From the NCBI RefSeq assembly GCF_002150005.2, contig NZ_MSPP01000003.1, forward strand, positions 310,001 to 374,000: a stretch of 64,000 nucleotides of DNA, in the 5' to 3' direction. Below, in pieces: positions 1-8,955 of this stretch. The stretch's first letter is position 1; each line of letters opens with the position of its first letter. Below the pieces are notes generated by a model. That model was not told the origin of the DNA. It did no database searches and worked only from the letters and a program-made list of their open reading frames with translations. The DNA is from Marivivens niveibacter (GTDB lineage Bacteria > Pseudomonadota > Alphaproteobacteria > Rhodobacterales > Rhodobacteraceae). The position numbers and the translations under genes are program-made.

Positions 1-1
1 G

Positions 2-1228
2 GGCGGCACCACGGGCCTGCCTAAAATCGTTCAGCACAAATATTCGGGCATCGTTTACAATGCATGGCTGGGTGACCGCCTGCTGTTTACGGAAAACGAT
101 GTTCAGATCTGTCCTCTGCCGTTGTTCCACGTGTTTGCGACGATCGTGTCGCTGGGCGCATCACTGGGATCAGGCGCGCATTTCGTTCTGCCGACCCCAG
201 CGGGTTATCGCGGCGACGGCGTGTTCGACAATTTCTGGAAATTGATCGAACGCTACAACGTGACGTTCATGATCACCGTCCCGACTGCGATTGCCGCCCT
301 GATGCAGCGCCCTGTGAACGCCGATATTTCGTCGCTGCGTCTGGCGTTCTGCGGGTCTGCGCCTTTGCCTGTCGAGCTATACAAACGGTTCGAAGACGCC
401 GCCAAAATCACCATCTGCGAAGGTTACGGCCTGACCGAGGCGACTTGCCTTGTCTCGATCAACCCACCTGATGGCGAAAAGAAAGTCGGCTCCATCGGGT
501 TCCCGTTCCCATACACGGACGTCAAAATTTTCGACGTGGTCAGCCACGAAGAATGCCCAACCGACACCATCGGTGAAATCTGCGTCAGCAACCCGGGCGT
601 CAACATGGGCGCGACCTATACCGAGGATCGCAAGAACGCAGACCTGTATTACCCAGGCCCACTGGGCCCGACCCAATACCTGCGTACGGGCGATCTGGGC
701 CGTTTTGATGCCGACGGCTATTTGTGGATTACCGGCCGCGCCAAGGATCTGATCATCCGCGCAGGTCACAACATCGACCCAGCCGAGATTGAAGAGGCAC
801 TAGCAGGTCACGAAAAGATCGCCTTTGCGGGCGCAATCGGTCAGCCTGATTCTTACGCTGGCGAACTGCCGTGTGCGTATGTCGAACTGGTCGACGGGGC
901 CGAGGTTACATCCGAAGAATTGCTGGAATACGCCAAGGCGCATATCCACGAACGCGCAGCGCATCCAAAGTATCTGGAGATCCTGCCCGAGCTGCCAAAA
1001 ACCGCAGTGGGCAAGATTTTCAAACCTGACCTGCGCCGCATGGCAATCACACGGATCTATAATGAAACGCTCGCTGCCGAAGGCCTAGCCGCCGAAGTGA
1101 CCGAGGTGATCGAGGACAAAAAACTGGGTCTGGTCGCGGTTCTGTCGAAAACCGGCGAATGCGACGCGGATGCTGTGGCGCATTGTCTGGGGGCGCACAC
1201 CCGCCCGTGGAAATGGGCCGAAGAATAA
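2..1228 (+). CDS. AMP-forming acyl-CoA synthetase, 5'-truncated by window edge
   Basis: Member of the ANL (AMP-binding) superfamily, which activates a carboxylic acid to an acyl-adenylate and then transfers it to CoA. The reading frame is open from base 2, inside the phosphate-binding loop (GGTTGLPK), so the N-terminal part is outside the window; 408 residues remain. Visible family motifs in order: GYGLTE (A5), YLRTGDLG followed by the hinge region GRAKDLIIRAGHNIDPAEIEEAL-type A7/A8 block, and the C-terminal lysine motif in KTAVGKIFKPDLR (A10). These leave the catalytic core intact. Substrate chain length cannot be read from the motifs. It ends at a strong bidirectional terminator shared with convergent metG. 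Family certain, substrate unknown. Confidence 0.9.
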   Translation, partial: GGTTGLPKIVQHKYSGIVYNAWLGDRLLFTENDVQICPLPLFHVFATIVSLGASLGSGAHFVLPTPAGYRGDGVFDNFWKLIERYNVTFMITVPTAIAALMQRPVNADISSLRLAFCGSAPLPVELYKRFEDAAKITICEGYGLTEATCLVSINPPDGEKKVGSIGFPFPYTDVKIFDVVSHEECPTDTIGEICVSNPGVNMGATYTEDRKNADLYYPGPLGPTQYLRTGDLGRFDADGYLWITGRAKDLIIRAGHNIDPAEIEEALAGHEKIAFAGAIGQPDSYAGELPCAYVELVDGAEVTSEELLEYAKAHIHERAAHPKYLEILPELPKTAVGKIFKPDLRRMAITRIYNETLAAEGLAAEVTEVIEDKKLGLVAVLSKTGECDADAVAHCLGAHTRPWKWAEE

Positions 1229-1234
1229 AACAAC

Positions 1235-1260
1235 AAAGGGCGGCCATTGGCCGCCCTTTT
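1235..1260. terminator. Bidirectional intrinsic terminator between acyl-CoA synthetase and metG
   Basis: Perfect 11-bp inverted repeat (AAAGGGCGGCC and its complement) around a 3-base loop at 1246-1248, with T residues on the right side and A residues on the left. It sits between two convergent stop codons and can serve both strands. Confidence 0.85.
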
Positions 1261-1281
1261 CAATTGAATAACCGGACCTGA

Positions 1282-2991
1282 TCAGTCGCGTGTGCCTGCA
1301 AATTTGGATTGCCATTCTTCGCGCTGATCATCCGAGATTTTACCGAACAAATTGTCAGGCACCGCGAATGCGTGACCAGCGGGCAAGCGGGTGACGGCAT
1401 CAGCCGCTGCGCCTGGCCATTCTGCGTCTACCTTCATCGCCTCTAGTAACGTCGCGGCTGCGTCAGGGATGAACGGTTCGGACAGAACGGCGTATAGCGG
1501 GATCAGGTTCAGCGCCAAACGCACCTGCGATGCGGCCAGCTCTGGGTCTTCCTTGAATGTGGACCACGGCGCTGCCTCTTGCAGGTATTCGTTGCCCATC
1601 ACCCAGATCGCGCGCAATGCGCCAGCGGCTTTGCGAACCTCTTTGGCTTCCATGAACTCTTCGTACTGGCGGATGTTCTGTTCCAGCTGCGCAACCCAAT
1701 CGGCGTCTACCGCTAGATCAGGGCCGCCAGTAGGCACCTCTTCGCCGAATTTCGAACGGCAGAATTTGGTGACGCGGCTGACAAAATTGCCCAGAACGTC
1801 GGCCAAATCTTTATTCACGGACTGTTGGAAGTTTTCCCACGTAAATTCGCTGTCCGACGATTCAGGGGCGTGCGATAGCAACCACCAGCGCCAGTAGTCA
1901 GCTGGCAGGATTTCCAGCGCCTGGTCCATAAACACACCGCGCCCGCGCGAGGTGCTGAACTGGCCGCCGTCATAGTTCAGGTAGTTGAACGATTTGATGT
2001 AATCGACCAGCTTCCATGGCTCGTTCGATCCCAGAATGGTGCATGGGAACGACAGCGTGTGGAACGGTACGTTATCTTTGCCCATGAACTGGGTATAGGT
2101 CACGTCGTCCGCGCCTTTGTCGGTGCGCCACCAGCGTTCCCAATCGTCGCCTTTGCCTGCATCAACCCATTCTTGGGATGCGGCGATGTATTCGATGGGT
2201 GCGTCGAACCAGACGTAGAACACTTTGCCTTCCATGCCGGGCCAGTCTTCGTCGCCTTTTTTCACAGGCACGCCCCAGTCCAGATCGCGGGTGATGCCGC
2301 GGTCTTGTAGGCCGTCGCCGTCATGCAACCATTTTTTCGCGATCGAAGTCGTCAGCACAGGCCAATCGGTTTTGCTGTCGATCCACGCGTCCAGCTGATC
2401 TTTCATTTGCGACTGGCGCAGGTACAGGTGTTTGGTTTCGCGCATTTCCAGATCGGTGGAACCCGAAATGGTCGAATGCGGATTGATCAGGTCCACAGGG
2501 TCCAGCTGTTTGGTGCAGTTGTCGCACTGGTCGCCGCGCGCGCTGTCGAAACCGCAGTTGGGGCAGGTGCCTTCGATATAGCGGTCAGGCAGGAAACGGC
2601 CGTCCGCGTGCGAATACATCTGGGTTTCCGACACTTCACGGATCAGATCGTTATCGGCCAGAACGCCCGCAAAATGCTGGGTCAGTTTTTTGTTTTGTTC
2701 CGATGATGAGCGGCCAAAGTGATCGAACGACAGGCGGAAACCTTCGGCGATTTTGGCCTGAACGTCGTGCATTTCGGCGCAGTATTCTGCGACGGGTTTG
2801 CCCGCCTTGGCTGCGGCCAATTCCGCTGGGGTGCCGTGTTCGTCGGTGGCGCAAAGAAACATCACCTCGTTGCCGCGACCACGTTGGTAGCGTGCAAAAA
2901 GGTCCGCAGGCAGCTGCGATCCAACTAAGTTTCCAAGGTGTTTGATCCCGTTGATGTAAGGGATCGCCGAAGTAATCAGATGTCGTGCCAT
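1282..2991 (-). CDS. metG: Methionyl-tRNA synthetase
   Basis: Class I aminoacyl-tRNA synthetase that charges tRNA-Met. At 569 residues it has the Rossmann catalytic core and anticodon-binding helical domain but lacks the C-terminal tRNA-binding (EMAP-like) dimerisation domain of E. coli-type MetRS. The HIGH signature is HLGN at residues 18-21. A four-cysteine zinc knuckle is at C143, C146, C156 and C159. The KMSKS loop is the variant FSTSR at 345-349, as is common in this subtype. The start is supported by AGGAAT about 7 bases upstream. Monocistronic, divergent from the small outer-membrane gene at 3122. Confidence 0.96.
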   Translation of the reverse strand: MARHLITSAIPYINGIKHLGNLVGSQLPADLFARYQRGRGNEVMFLCATDEHGTPAELAAAKAGKPVAEYCAEMHDVQAKIAEGFRLSFDHFGRSSSEQNKKLTQHFAGVLADNDLIREVSETQMYSHADGRFLPDRYIEGTCPNCGFDSARGDQCDNCTKQLDPVDLINPHSTISGSTDLEMRETKHLYLRQSQMKDQLDAWIDSKTDWPVLTTSIAKKWLHDGDGLQDRGITRDLDWGVPVKKGDEDWPGMEGKVFYVWFDAPIEYIAASQEWVDAGKGDDWERWWRTDKGADDVTYTQFMGKDNVPFHTLSFPCTILGSNEPWKLVDYIKSFNYLNYDGGQFSTSRGRGVFMDQALEILPADYWRWWLLSHAPESSDSEFTWENFQQSVNKDLADVLGNFVSRVTKFCRSKFGEEVPTGGPDLAVDADWVAQLEQNIRQYEEFMEAKEVRKAAGALRAIWVMGNEYLQEAAPWSTFKEDPELAASQVRLALNLIPLYAVLSEPFIPDAAATLLEAMKVDAEWPGAAADAVTRLPAGHAFAVPDNLFGKISDDQREEWQSKFAGTRD

Positions 2992-3121
2992 GATCTATTC
3001 CTGTGCGCGGTTATCCGCCTTTTAGCGGCGCATGGGGCGTGATGCCAGCACAGACCGACTATCGCAACCGTGAAACCAGCGCTATATGAGGGACAGAGCA
3101 GTAAATAATGGGAAAACCCAC

Positions 3122-3580
3122 ATGAAAATTCTATTCGCAGCCGCCGCGATTGCAGCGGTATCGGGTGCCGCATCGGCCCAAGAATTTTATATCGGCGCAG
3201 GCGTCGATTTGCAGACACCACATTCAGGCGACCAATCTGTTGCGTCCACCATCATGGGCGGCGCACAGTTTGGAAACGGTCCGGTGACTTTTGGTCCAGA
3301 GCTAGAAATGAATTTGACCAATGGCGGCGATTATAACGCGCTGCGTCTGCGCGGCATTGCTCGTCACGACACGGGTGCGGTCGCTCTGATGGCTTCGGTC
3401 GGATATACCAATTATGACGTTGATGGCAGCGGCGCTGTCGATGGTTTGAATTACGGGTTGGGCATTGATTACGAATTGTCGCAATCGGTCGACCTGCGCG
3501 CCGAACTGATCCGTGATCATGCGCCCGACGATGACATGCTGGTCACCAATGTGCGTTTCGGCGCAGTCTACGGTTTCTGA
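3122..3580 (+). CDS. Small outer-membrane beta-barrel protein with signal peptide
   Basis: A 152-residue exported protein. Residues 1-20 form a signal peptide (MKILFAAAAIAAVSGAASA, cleavage after ASA). The mature part alternates short amphipathic strands with polar loops and ends in Phe (VYGF), the usual C-terminal signature of an outer-membrane beta barrel; it resembles the opacity/OmpA-type small barrels. I chose the ATG at 3122 because it opens the signal peptide; an in-frame upstream start would add about 12 residues that do not look like an n-region. The specific function is unknown. A hairpin terminator follows directly. Confidence 0.75.
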   Translation: MKILFAAAAIAAVSGAASAQEFYIGAGVDLQTPHSGDQSVASTIMGGAQFGNGPVTFGPELEMNLTNGGDYNALRLRGIARHDTGAVALMASVGYTNYDVDGSGAVDGLNYGLGIDYELSQSVDLRAELIRDHAPDDDMLVTNVRFGAVYGF

Positions 3581-3587
3581 TTTGAAA

Positions 3588-3616
3588 GGGGCGCCAAATC
3601 TGGCGCCCCGTTTCGT
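3588..3616. terminator. Intrinsic terminator between omp-like gene and SDR
   Basis: Perfect 9-bp stem GGGGCGCCA/TGGCGCCCC with a 4-base loop (3597-3600), followed by GTTTCGTTT. It lies between convergent stops and probably serves the + strand better than the - strand. Confidence 0.75.
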
Positions 3617-4366
3617 TTATTGCGCGGTATAGCCGCCATCGACCAGATGGTAGCTGCCGGTGATGAAACTTGCGTCGTCAGACAGCAGGAACAGCGTCAG
3701 TTTGGCGACTTCGTCCGGATCGCCCAGACGTTTCATGGCGTGTTGGTTCGCCAGATAATCCATCGTGTCCTGATCCAGATTTTGATCCAGCAATGGCGTT
3801 TTGATAAAGCCTGGTCCGATTGAGTTAATGCGGATGCCTTTGTCGCCGTATTCCAGTGCTGCGGATTTCGTCAGGCCAACAACGCCGTGTTTCGCCGCGA
3901 CATAAGCGCCAGAATTCGCGATACCCACGGACCCGAGGATCGAGGCGATGTTCACAATCGAACCCGTGCCGCCCGTTTCGATCATTTTCGGGATCGCGTA
4001 ACGAACGCCGTAAAATACGCCAGTCAGGTTTACGTCGATTACCTTTTGCCAGCTATCAATGGGGTATTCACCCAATGGCGCTGCCGCACCGCCCACACCT
4101 GCATTGTTCACCAACATATCCAGCGATCCGCCAAATTCGGTCGCGGCCTGCATCATGGCGTCGACTTGTTCGGCGTTTGATGTGTCTACTTCGAACGCCT
4201 TGGCGTTTTCGCCCAGTTCGGATGCCAGTTTTTCGGCGTTTTCCATATCTAGATCGGCGATCAAAACCTTTGCGCCTGCGTCGACCAATTGAGTGACGAT
4301 AGATTTACCAATACCAGAGCCGCCACCTGTGACGATTGCGGTTTTCCCTTTGAAATCATGGGCCAT
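3617..4366 (-). CDS. Short-chain dehydrogenase/reductase (classical SDR)
   Basis: NAD(P)-dependent oxidoreductase of 249 residues, the normal length for classical SDRs. The cofactor motif TGGGSGIG starts at residue 13, NNAG is at 87-90, and the catalytic Ser142 / Tyr155 / Lys159 triad (YVAAK) is complete. The frame is open further upstream, but the ATG at 4366 is chosen because a strong AAAGGAGG lies just before it and the preceding 50 codons are not SDR-like. The substrate cannot be assigned; FabG-like and sugar/alcohol dehydrogenases share these motifs. Divergent from the aldo-keto reductase at 4540 with a 173-base gap. Confidence 0.88.
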   Translation of the reverse strand: MAHDFKGKTAIVTGGGSGIGKSIVTQLVDAGAKVLIADLDMENAEKLASELGENAKAFEVDTSNAEQVDAMMQAATEFGGSLDMLVNNAGVGGAAAPLGEYPIDSWQKVIDVNLTGVFYGVRYAIPKMIETGGTGSIVNIASILGSVGIANSGAYVAAKHGVVGLTKSAALEYGDKGIRINSIGPGFIKTPLLDQNLDQDTMDYLANQHAMKRLGDPDEVAKLTLFLLSDDASFITGSYHLVDGGYTAQ

Positions 4367-4539
4367 TTTTGGCCTCCTTTCTAAAATGTTTGTGTCCATT
4401 ATATAGGTCAGGAATTGTGCGTCTTTGAGGCAGATCACGCGCAGGTGTTGTTCGGCACTGCACAGACGGAATGCAGGGGTTGCACTGGCACGTTGAACCA
4501 CTAGGTTCATGCCCAACGCATTCTATTTGGGACGTATTT

Positions 4540-5574
4540 ATGAAAACGCTACAGCTTGGCCGTACTGGCATTTCGGTGCCTGATTGGTGCTTGGGCACCA
4601 TGACTTTTTCCAACCAAACGCCGCAGGATGACGCATTCCGTCAGATGGATATGGCGATGGATGCGGGCATCAATTTCTTTGACGTCGCTGAAATGTACCC
4701 TGTGAATCCTGTCAAAAAGGAAACGATGGGCAATTCGGAAAAGGTCATCGGGAACTGGTTTGAAAAAACGGGTCGCCGCGAAGAGGTCGTAGTCGCAACC
4801 AAAGTGTCGGGCGACAGCGGTTTCCGCCCAGGTGGCTACACAGCTGAGTCCGTTCGCGGTGCGGTCGAGGATTCGCTAACCCGTCTAAAAACCGACTACA
4901 TCGATCTGTATCAGATGCACTGGCCGAACCGCGGCAGCTATCATTTCCGCCAGAACTGGACCTTTGACGCATCAAAGCAGGACAAAGCCAAAGAACTGGA
5001 CAACCTGCGCGGCGTGCTGTCCGTGCTGAACGATTTGGTGAACGAAGGCAAACTGCGTGCAATCGGCCTGTCGAACGAAAGTGCGTGGGGCACCATGCAG
5101 TGGTTGAAATTGGCAGAAGAGGGCATCGGCCCGCGCGTTGCGTCGATGCAGAACGAATATTCGCTGCTGGCCCGTATGTACGACACCGACATGTCCGAAG
5201 TGTCGATCCACGAAGACGTGCTGTTGTTGTCCTATTCTCCGCTAGCCACGGGTCTGCTGACTGGCAAATATCGCAACGGTGCAGTGCCAGAGGCATCACG
5301 CATGTCGCTTGTTCCGGGTCTATCCGGTCGTTCGAACCCGCGTGCGCACGCAGCTGTCGAAGCCTATCAGGCGATCGCCGATAAACACGGTATCGCTCTG
5401 GACCACATGTCGATGGCATGGCAACGCAGCCGCCCGTTCCCAATCTCGGCGATTTTTGGCACCACTACGTCCGAGCAGTTAGAGCACTTGCTGAAAGCCA
5501 AGGATATGGAGCTGGACGAGGAGATCGTCAAAGAGATTGACGACGCGCATCGCGACCACCCAATGCCGTTCTAA
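4540..5574 (+). CDS. Aldo/keto reductase, Tas-like
   Basis: NADP(H)-dependent aldo-keto reductase of 344 residues. The tetrad is visible: Asp48 and Tyr53 (FFDVAEMY), Lys88 (VVVATKVS) and His127 (LYQMHWP). The long insert after AEMYPVNP and the overall length match the Tas/YajO group rather than short 270-residue AKRs. The start MKTLQLGRTGI is the usual AKR opening; an upstream in-frame start would add 23 unrelated residues. The stop overlaps that of the convergent NUDIX gene by four bases (CTAA). The physiological substrate is unknown. Confidence 0.88.
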   Translation: MKTLQLGRTGISVPDWCLGTMTFSNQTPQDDAFRQMDMAMDAGINFFDVAEMYPVNPVKKETMGNSEKVIGNWFEKTGRREEVVVATKVSGDSGFRPGGYTAESVRGAVEDSLTRLKTDYIDLYQMHWPNRGSYHFRQNWTFDASKQDKAKELDNLRGVLSVLNDLVNEGKLRAIGLSNESAWGTMQWLKLAEEGIGPRVASMQNEYSLLARMYDTDMSEVSIHEDVLLLSYSPLATGLLTGKYRNGAVPEASRMSLVPGLSGRSNPRAHAAVEAYQAIADKHGIALDHMSMAWQRSRPFPISAIFGTTTSEQLEHLLKAKDMELDEEIVKEIDDAHRDHPMPF

Positions 5575-6284
5575 TCACAATGGTAAGCGTCCAGCGGGCG
5601 CTTGCCACCCAGACGGGTCACAAGTTGGGCTTCGTCGTTATCACGGAAAAACGGCACGTTTTCGGGCGGGCCGTTTTTTTCTATGTTGGCCATTAATTCA
5701 GCCAAGACAACTTCGGTGACGAACGGCAAATCAAAGGACCGCGCATCGGCGATCGGAATCCATTGCAGATGGCGCAATTCATCTTCGGCACGCGAAAAAT
5801 CGTCTGGGTCGGTCGATAGTGCGTCGGCATCAGCCAAGAAAAACCGCGCATCAAAACGGCGGGGGCGTCCCGGTGGAGTGATAGCACGGAAAATGAAAGA
5901 CATGGATGTGCCGCTGGGTTTGTGACCCGTTGCGCCATACCCGCGCCACCCCTTTGGCGGGGCGGACCATTCTGCGGGTTCCCCAATAATCTGACCTGTT
6001 TCTTCCCACAATTCGCGGATTGCAGCAGCGACCAATGCGTTTGCGGGCGTGGTGCTTTGATCCGAAAGGCGGTTTAAACATGTCGGATTGATGGGCGCGG
6101 CCATGTCCACCGTTTGATCAACCGCATCAACAGCTCCGCCCGGAAAGACGAACTTGTTCGGCATGAACACAGCGCCGGACCCGCGCTGGCCCATTAAAAC
6201 TTTGGGATTTGAATGCCGGTCACGCACCACAATGATCGTGGCCGCGTCGCGGATAGGGGTCGAATCGACTGGTTTGTGCGTCAT
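5571..6284 (-). CDS. NUDIX hydrolase
   Basis: 237-residue NUDIX-fold protein that would hydrolyse a nucleoside-diphosphate-linked substrate, possibly a CoA-type one because the Nudix box is split. The core of the box is REL-WEETG at residues 90-97, while the FPGG part (47-50) lies about 30 residues earlier than in a canonical box, which is typical of the NUDT7/NUDT19-like architecture. It is second in a two-gene unit: its ATG overlaps the stop of the DUF983 gene (ATGA), so translation is probably coupled. Substrate not determined. Confidence 0.85.
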   Translation of the reverse strand: MTHKPVDSTPIRDAATIIVVRDRHSNPKVLMGQRGSGAVFMPNKFVFPGGAVDAVDQTVDMAAPINPTCLNRLSDQSTTPANALVAAAIRELWEETGQIIGEPAEWSAPPKGWRGYGATGHKPSGTSMSFIFRAITPPGRPRRFDARFFLADADALSTDPDDFSRAEDELRHLQWIPIADARSFDLPFVTEVVLAELMANIEKNGPPENVPFFRDNDEAQLVTRLGGKRPLDAYHCD

Positions 6285-6676
6285 CCTGTGACGTTATCAA
6301 ACCCATGCATACGTTTCGCCCATTGAATGCCGACGATCATGCCTTTTAGGCGTGGCAGCAAATACAAAGACAGGCCGACGCATCCAACCGTGAATACCGT
6401 CGCCATGACCAACGGCTCTGGACGGAACCAGACAAACGCGAAATGCATGGCAAAGCCCAGAATGTGACCGACAATCAAAATGGTCAGATAGGCGGGGCCA
6501 TCATCCGCGCGATGGTGATGCAGTTCTTCGCGGCAAGCGGGGCAGCTATCCGAGACCTTTAGGTAACCTGTAAACATGTTGCCTTCGCCGCAGGACGGGC
6601 AACGACGGCGAAAACCGCGCAGCATGGATAGTTTTCCATCACGCTGTGTAGCGTTGTTGTCAGCGATGTCCGTCAT
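6281..6676 (-). CDS. DUF983 membrane protein with zinc-ribbon-like N-terminus
   Basis: 131-residue protein. The N-terminal cytoplasmic part carries two CxxC pairs (C26/C29 and C45/C48) that look like a zinc ribbon, followed by HHH and DDGPAY, the most conserved patch of the DUF983 family. Two hydrophobic segments follow (about 64-84 and 89-110), ending in a basic tail. DUF983 has no established function, although it is common near respiratory and assembly genes in alphaproteobacteria. GGAGAC precedes the ATG. Co-transcribed with the NUDIX gene. Confidence 0.85.
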   Translation of the reverse strand: MTDIADNNATQRDGKLSMLRGFRRRCPSCGEGNMFTGYLKVSDSCPACREELHHHRADDGPAYLTILIVGHILGFAMHFAFVWFRPEPLVMATVFTVGCVGLSLYLLPRLKGMIVGIQWAKRMHGFDNVTG

Positions 6677-6875
6677 GACTGTCTCCGATTAGATGAATTC
6701 CACATGCTACTTTTGGCTTAGTATTAAAAGGGGACTTTGCCCCGTTGCGGCTGGATGTCGCGCGAAGGTGGGAAAAAGTTTAATTACCGGCGACGGAAAC
6801 TTTGGTGCGGCCCGTATTAAATGCGTCTTGGGCAGTTGAGGGCCTGAGGCGAACCTCGTAACCAAAGGACGAAAC

Positions 6876-7421
6876 ATGAAAACCAAACTACTGATTGCTG
6901 CACTGATCACTGGCGTTGCTGCGACTTCTGTATCCGCCGCTGGATTTGGTCGTAGCGAAGGAGCAGGATCTTTTGGCCCACGCGGTGGCATTGCCGCGAT
7001 GGATTTTGCAACTGTTGATGCGAATGCTGACGGTTCGATCACACTGGAAGAACTGCAAGCCCTGCCTGCCGCTAAATTCGCAGAAGTCGATACCGATGGT
7101 GACGGCGTGCTAAGTGCCGAAGAGCTAAACGCTCAGGTCACTGCGCAGATGGCAGAACGCGCTGCGGCACGTGTTGAACAACAAATCACATCGCGTGACA
7201 CGGATGGTGACGGCGCGCTGAGCCTAGAAGAACTGCAGCCAAACGATACCACCCGTCTGACTTCGATGTTCGAACGTCTGGATGCTGATTCTGATGGCAA
7301 TGTAACCGCTGAAGAATTCGCAGCTTTTGAAACTGCGATGGCACAGCGTGACCAGATGCGCGGCGGTGATCGTGGTGGTCGTGACGGCGGTCGTGACGGT
7401 GGCCAGCGCCACAATCACTAA
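6876..7421 (+). CDS. Exported EF-hand calcium-binding protein
   Basis: 181 residues with a signal peptide at 1-21 (cleavage after SAA). Four canonical EF-hand loops are visible, starting at D48 (DANADGSITLEE), D72 (DTDGDGVLSAEE), D108 (DTDGDGALSLEE) and D136 (DADSDGNVTAEE); all have the closing Glu at position 12, so all four should bind calcium. The C-terminal tail, about residues 160-181, is a low-complexity stretch of Gly, Arg and Asp repeats. It lies immediately upstream of an ECF sigma factor operon, with a GC-rich hairpin but no clear U-tract between them, so read-through is plausible. Role is probably periplasmic calcium buffering or sensing (inference). Confidence 0.9.
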   Translation: MKTKLLIAALITGVAATSVSAAGFGRSEGAGSFGPRGGIAAMDFATVDANADGSITLEELQALPAAKFAEVDTDGDGVLSAEELNAQVTAQMAERAAARVEQQITSRDTDGDGALSLEELQPNDTTRLTSMFERLDADSDGNVTAEEFAAFETAMAQRDQMRGGDRGGRDGGRDGGQRHNH

Positions 7422-7430
7422 CTAATTGAA

Positions 7431-7458
7431 GGGGCCCGTGCATTCGGGTGCGGGCCCC
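7431..7458 (+). terminator. GC-rich hairpin after EF-hand gene (possible attenuator)
   Basis: Inverted repeat GGGGCCCG/CGGGCCCC, extendable with wobble pairs to about 11 bp, lies 10 bases after the EF-hand stop. No T-run follows (GATTGAATAG), so it may stabilise the upstream mRNA end or reduce read-through rather than terminate fully. Confidence 0.5.
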
Positions 7459-7498
7459 GATTGAATAGACACAAAGGAATCTGTACCTGTGACAGGTA

Positions 7499-8086
7499 AT
7501 GGACATGGCCTTTGACGAATATGCAGGCGCGCCTGACAGCGCACTATTGGTCGCCTTTGCAAATGGCGACAGCGCAGCGGCACGTTTGCTGGTGGTGCGA
7601 TTGTCTCCGCGTGCGTTGGGTCAAGCTCAACGCATGTTGAACGATCGCGCAGCCGCCGAAGATGTGGTGCAAGAGGCGTTTTTGCGCCTGTGGAAAATTG
7701 CGCCCGATTGGCGCCAAGGCGAAGCGCAGGTATCGACCTGGCTGTATCGTGTTGTTGCGAATTTATGCACTGACCGATTACGGGTCAGGCGGCGAAATGT
7801 CGATTTCGACAAAATCGCCGAACCCGAAGACAGCGCACCTAGCGTTGCGCAAAAGATGCAAGACGAAGCACGGCACGATGCGTTGGCCGCCGCTTTGGCC
7901 GAAATGCCAGAACGACAGGCACAGGCCGTGTCTTTGCGACATTTAGAAGGTCTGGGAAATCCCGAGATTGCCCAGATTATGGATATCAGCGTTGAGGCCG
8001 TAGAGAGCCTGACAGCGCGCGGAAAACGGACGTTGGCGTCGATTTTGGCCAGCAAGAAAGCGGAACTGGGGTTTAACGATGAGTGA
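7499..8086 (+). CDS. RNA polymerase sigma factor, ECF (sigma-70 family)
   Basis: 195-residue group IV sigma factor. Region 2 spans roughly residues 20-95 (DRAAAEDVVQEAFLRLWK, then STWLYRVVANLCTDRLR for -10 recognition). Region 4 spans roughly 130-185 (LPERQ-like MPERQAQAVSLRHLEG, then the helix-turn-helix NPEIAQIMDISVEAVESL). It heads a three-gene unit with overlapping or abutting reading frames: the next gene starts 8 bases before this stop. That arrangement is typical of an ECF factor with its membrane-bound anti-sigma partner. A start at either ATG, 7499 or 7505, is possible. Confidence 0.93.
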   Translation: MDMAFDEYAGAPDSALLVAFANGDSAAARLLVVRLSPRALGQAQRMLNDRAAAEDVVQEAFLRLWKIAPDWRQGEAQVSTWLYRVVANLCTDRLRVRRRNVDFDKIAEPEDSAPSVAQKMQDEARHDALAAALAEMPERQAQAVSLRHLEGLGNPEIAQIMDISVEAVESLTARGKRTLASILASKKAELGFNDE

Positions 8087-8441
8087 TAAACTATCCCATC
8101 TGACCGATGCACAGCTTGAGGAAATGTTCGCCTCTGCGCGGACGTCGGACCCTGTGCCGGACGCAGATTTTATGGCGCGTATGTTCGCGGATATTGATTC
8201 CATTGTGCCTCAGGTCGAACCGGTTGTAGCGGATGCGCCGCGTCGTTCCGTTCTGGCGTCTATTTGGGCTGCCTTGGGTGGCTGGGCTGGCGCAAGTGGA
8301 CTTGCAGCCGCCGCGGCAACAGGCATCTGGATCGGCGTTGCGTCCCCCACCAGCATGGCCACAGTGAGCGATGCATTCTGGGGTGATAGCATGTCGGTAT
8401 CTGTGATGGTGCCTGACGACATTTTGGGGTTGGAGGGGTAA
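8079..8441 (+). CDS. Small membrane protein, putative anti-sigma factor
   Basis: 120 residues, one predicted transmembrane helix (about 65-90, AGASGLAAAAATGIWIGVA). The N-terminal cytoplasmic part begins with LSHLTDAQLEEMFASAR, an amphipathic helix of the kind used by small anti-sigma factors to clamp an ECF sigma. It has no zinc (ZAS) motif. The function is inferred from position: it overlaps the ECF gene by 8 bases and abuts the Metal_resist gene. The analogy is to CnrY in the CnrYXH system; sequence similarity to CnrY was not tested. Confidence 0.6.
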   Translation: MSDKLSHLTDAQLEEMFASARTSDPVPDADFMARMFADIDSIVPQVEPVVADAPRRSVLASIWAALGGWAGASGLAAAAATGIWIGVASPTSMATVSDAFWGDSMSVSVMVPDDILGLEG

Positions 8442-8442
8442 T

Positions 8443-8946
8443 ATGGCTGAAACTAAGAAATCTTCGATGCGGCCCGCGCTACGGGTTTTGCTGGTTGTGT
8501 CGCTGGCGCTAAACCTGCTGGTTGCGGGCGTATTGGTCGGCGGTATTTCAAAAGGCCGTCAGTTTAGCCCCAAGGGTAACTTTGACATCTCTGTCGGTCC
8601 GTTCTCCCGTGCCTTTGAAGAAGAGGACCGCCGCGCAATCCGCGATGATTTGCGTGCCCGCATGGCAGAATTCGCCACCCCGCAAGAGCAAAGCGCATCA
8701 ATGCAAACCCTGATTGCTGCCATGCGCGCAGATCCCTTTGTCGAAGACGCTGTGACTGAACAGTTCGAAACGCAGCGCGAAAATGCGGCTGAGGCTATGC
8801 GGATTGGTCAAGAAGTCGTGTTGAATCGCCTTCGCGAAATGTCCGTCGAAGAACGTGAAGAATTCACCGATCGTCTGATGAGAGAGGCCATGCGCCGCCC
8901 TGATCGTGATCGTGACGGCGGTGGCCGCGACAAAGACCGCGATTAA
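8443..8946 (+). CDS. Metal_resist/CnrX-type periplasmic sensor-like protein
   Basis: 167 residues: a basic N-terminus, one membrane anchor (about 12-33, LRVLLVVSLALNLLVAGVLVGG), then a helical periplasmic domain of the Spy/CnrX/ZraP kind (long helices rich in Arg and Glu). The tail (about 150-167) is low-complexity Arg-Asp-Gly. It contains no His and no Cys at all, so it cannot use the His ligands of CnrX for nickel or cobalt; metal sensing should not be assumed. It sits one base after the putative anti-sigma gene, so the three genes form one unit. The likely role is signal perception upstream of the anti-sigma factor (inference). Confidence 0.7.
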   Translation: MAETKKSSMRPALRVLLVVSLALNLLVAGVLVGGISKGRQFSPKGNFDISVGPFSRAFEEEDRRAIRDDLRARMAEFATPQEQSASMQTLIAAMRADPFVEDAVTEQFETQRENAAEAMRIGQEVVLNRLREMSVEEREEFTDRLMREAMRRPDRDRDGGGRDKDRD

Positions 8947-8955
8947 TCAAGGTTG

